A DNA stretch of 6,099 nt from Phycisphaerae bacterium (GTDB lineage: Bacteria > Planctomycetota > Phycisphaerae > Phycisphaerales > SM1A02), in contig VGXK01000135.1 of the NCBI GenBank assembly GCA_016873355.1, forward strand, positions 1 to 6,099, in the 5' to 3' direction. This document shows, one piece after another, positions 5,863-6,099 of this stretch. The notes under the pieces are model-generated. The model had not been told where the DNA came from, ran no database searches, and worked only from the letters and a program-made list of their open reading frames with translations. The position numbers were made by a program, and so were the translations under genes. How positions within the stretch are numbered: the first letter of the stretch is position 1; every line of letters begins with the position of its first letter.

Positions 5863-5878
5863 GCGACGCCCGCGTCGC
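5863..5878 (+). terminator. GC-rich hairpin after obg, possible transcript end
   Basis: GCGACGC (5863-5869) and GCGTCGC (5872-5878) are perfect 7-nt inverted arms with a 2-nt centre, so a realistic stem has about 6 bp. An overlapping alternative is GCGTC-GGC-GACGC (5857-5869). It lies 12 nt past the obg stop codon. No T-run follows directly, so it is not a standard intrinsic terminator. Confidence 0.25.
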
Positions 5879-5905
5879 GCGCGCGGAGTGTTTCGCGTCG
5901 GCTTG

Positions 5906-6091
5906 GGTGCCCCCGTTTCGCGGCGGCAGGGAACCCTGCGGCCGAATGTCTCGCTCGCGGCGCTCTCCGCTTGGCTCGTCCGAGCACTCGCTCAGCCATC
6001 GAGGCGACTTGTCCTAGGGGCGCTCTGCTCGCGGACATTCGACGCTCGCTGGCGCGAGCTCCGCATCCCAAACGCCGCGAAACGGGGCACC
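5906..6091. repeat. 186-bp imperfect inverted repeat downstream of obg
   Basis: The left outer arm GGTGCCCCCGTTTCGCGGCG (5906-5925) is the reverse complement of CGCCGCGAAACGGGGCACC (6073-6091), except for one extra C. Flanking bases also match loosely: GCTTG precedes the left arm and CAAGC follows the right arm at the window edge. Inside lie the inner arms CGAATGTC (5943-5950) and GACATTCG (6034-6041), and a small palindrome GCAGGG-AA-CCCTGC (5926-5939). The spacing is asymmetric (17 bp on the left, 31 bp on the right), so the whole would fold as an interrupted cruciform or long hairpin. No transposase or credible gene lies inside. It could be a MITE-like or REP-like dispersed repeat, a structured RNA, or the trimmed remains of an insertion. 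The right-hand boundary is close to the window edge and may continue. Confidence 0.6.
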
Positions 6092-6099
6092 AGGCAAGC

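Noticed and set aside
5538..6071. A 177-codon minus-strand frame over the obg end and the repeat
   Set aside because: It is antisense to the conserved obg G domain and spans an inverted repeat; no recognisable protein features.

Overview
The window is very GC-rich, with strong G/C preference at third codon positions and long spurious open frames on the opposite strands. It looks like a piece of bacterial chromosome rather than a plasmid or phage. The rpmA-obg pair, a DnaA with a variant DNA-binding signature, a double-domain GNAT protein and two exported proteins of unfamiliar type suggest a planctomycete-like bacterium, possibly of the Phycisphaerae. That placement is inferred from family resemblance only and is moderate at best.

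Left half (1-3488), minus strand. A GNAT-type acetyltransferase (2508-3488) is transcribed leftwards. A 389-bp intergenic region follows, holding a weak terminator candidate, one near-consensus DnaA box and a promoter candidate. Next come the replication initiator gene dnaA (613-2118) and, overlapping its stop by 4 nt (ATGA), an exported HEAT-like protein that runs off the left edge (1-616). dnaA and the exported protein form a probable translationally coupled pair. Neither dnaN nor recF is next to dnaA.

Right half (3542-6099), plus strand. A 53-bp divergent spacer separates the GNAT gene from a gene for an exported protein with a Pro/Ala/Ser-rich linker and a conserved-looking C-terminal domain of unknown function (3542-4360). 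Then comes a strong sigma70-type promoter (TTGAGG-N17-TATACT) and the pair rpmA (ribosomal protein L27, 4477-4755) and obg (ribosome-assembly GTPase, 4843-5850). The usual partner rplU (L21) is missing from its normal place upstream of rpmA. The last 249 bp have no credible gene but hold a roughly 186-bp imperfect inverted repeat with nearly identical 19-20 nt arms.

Functionally the window is mostly housekeeping: replication initiation, ribosome structure and ribosome maturation. No CRISPR array, tRNA, rRNA, transposase or defence gene was seen. I found no convincing new multi-gene system. The points most worth checking are the dnaA/exported-protein coupling, the DnaA domain IV variant, the terminal inverted repeat and the hairpin in the rpmA leader.
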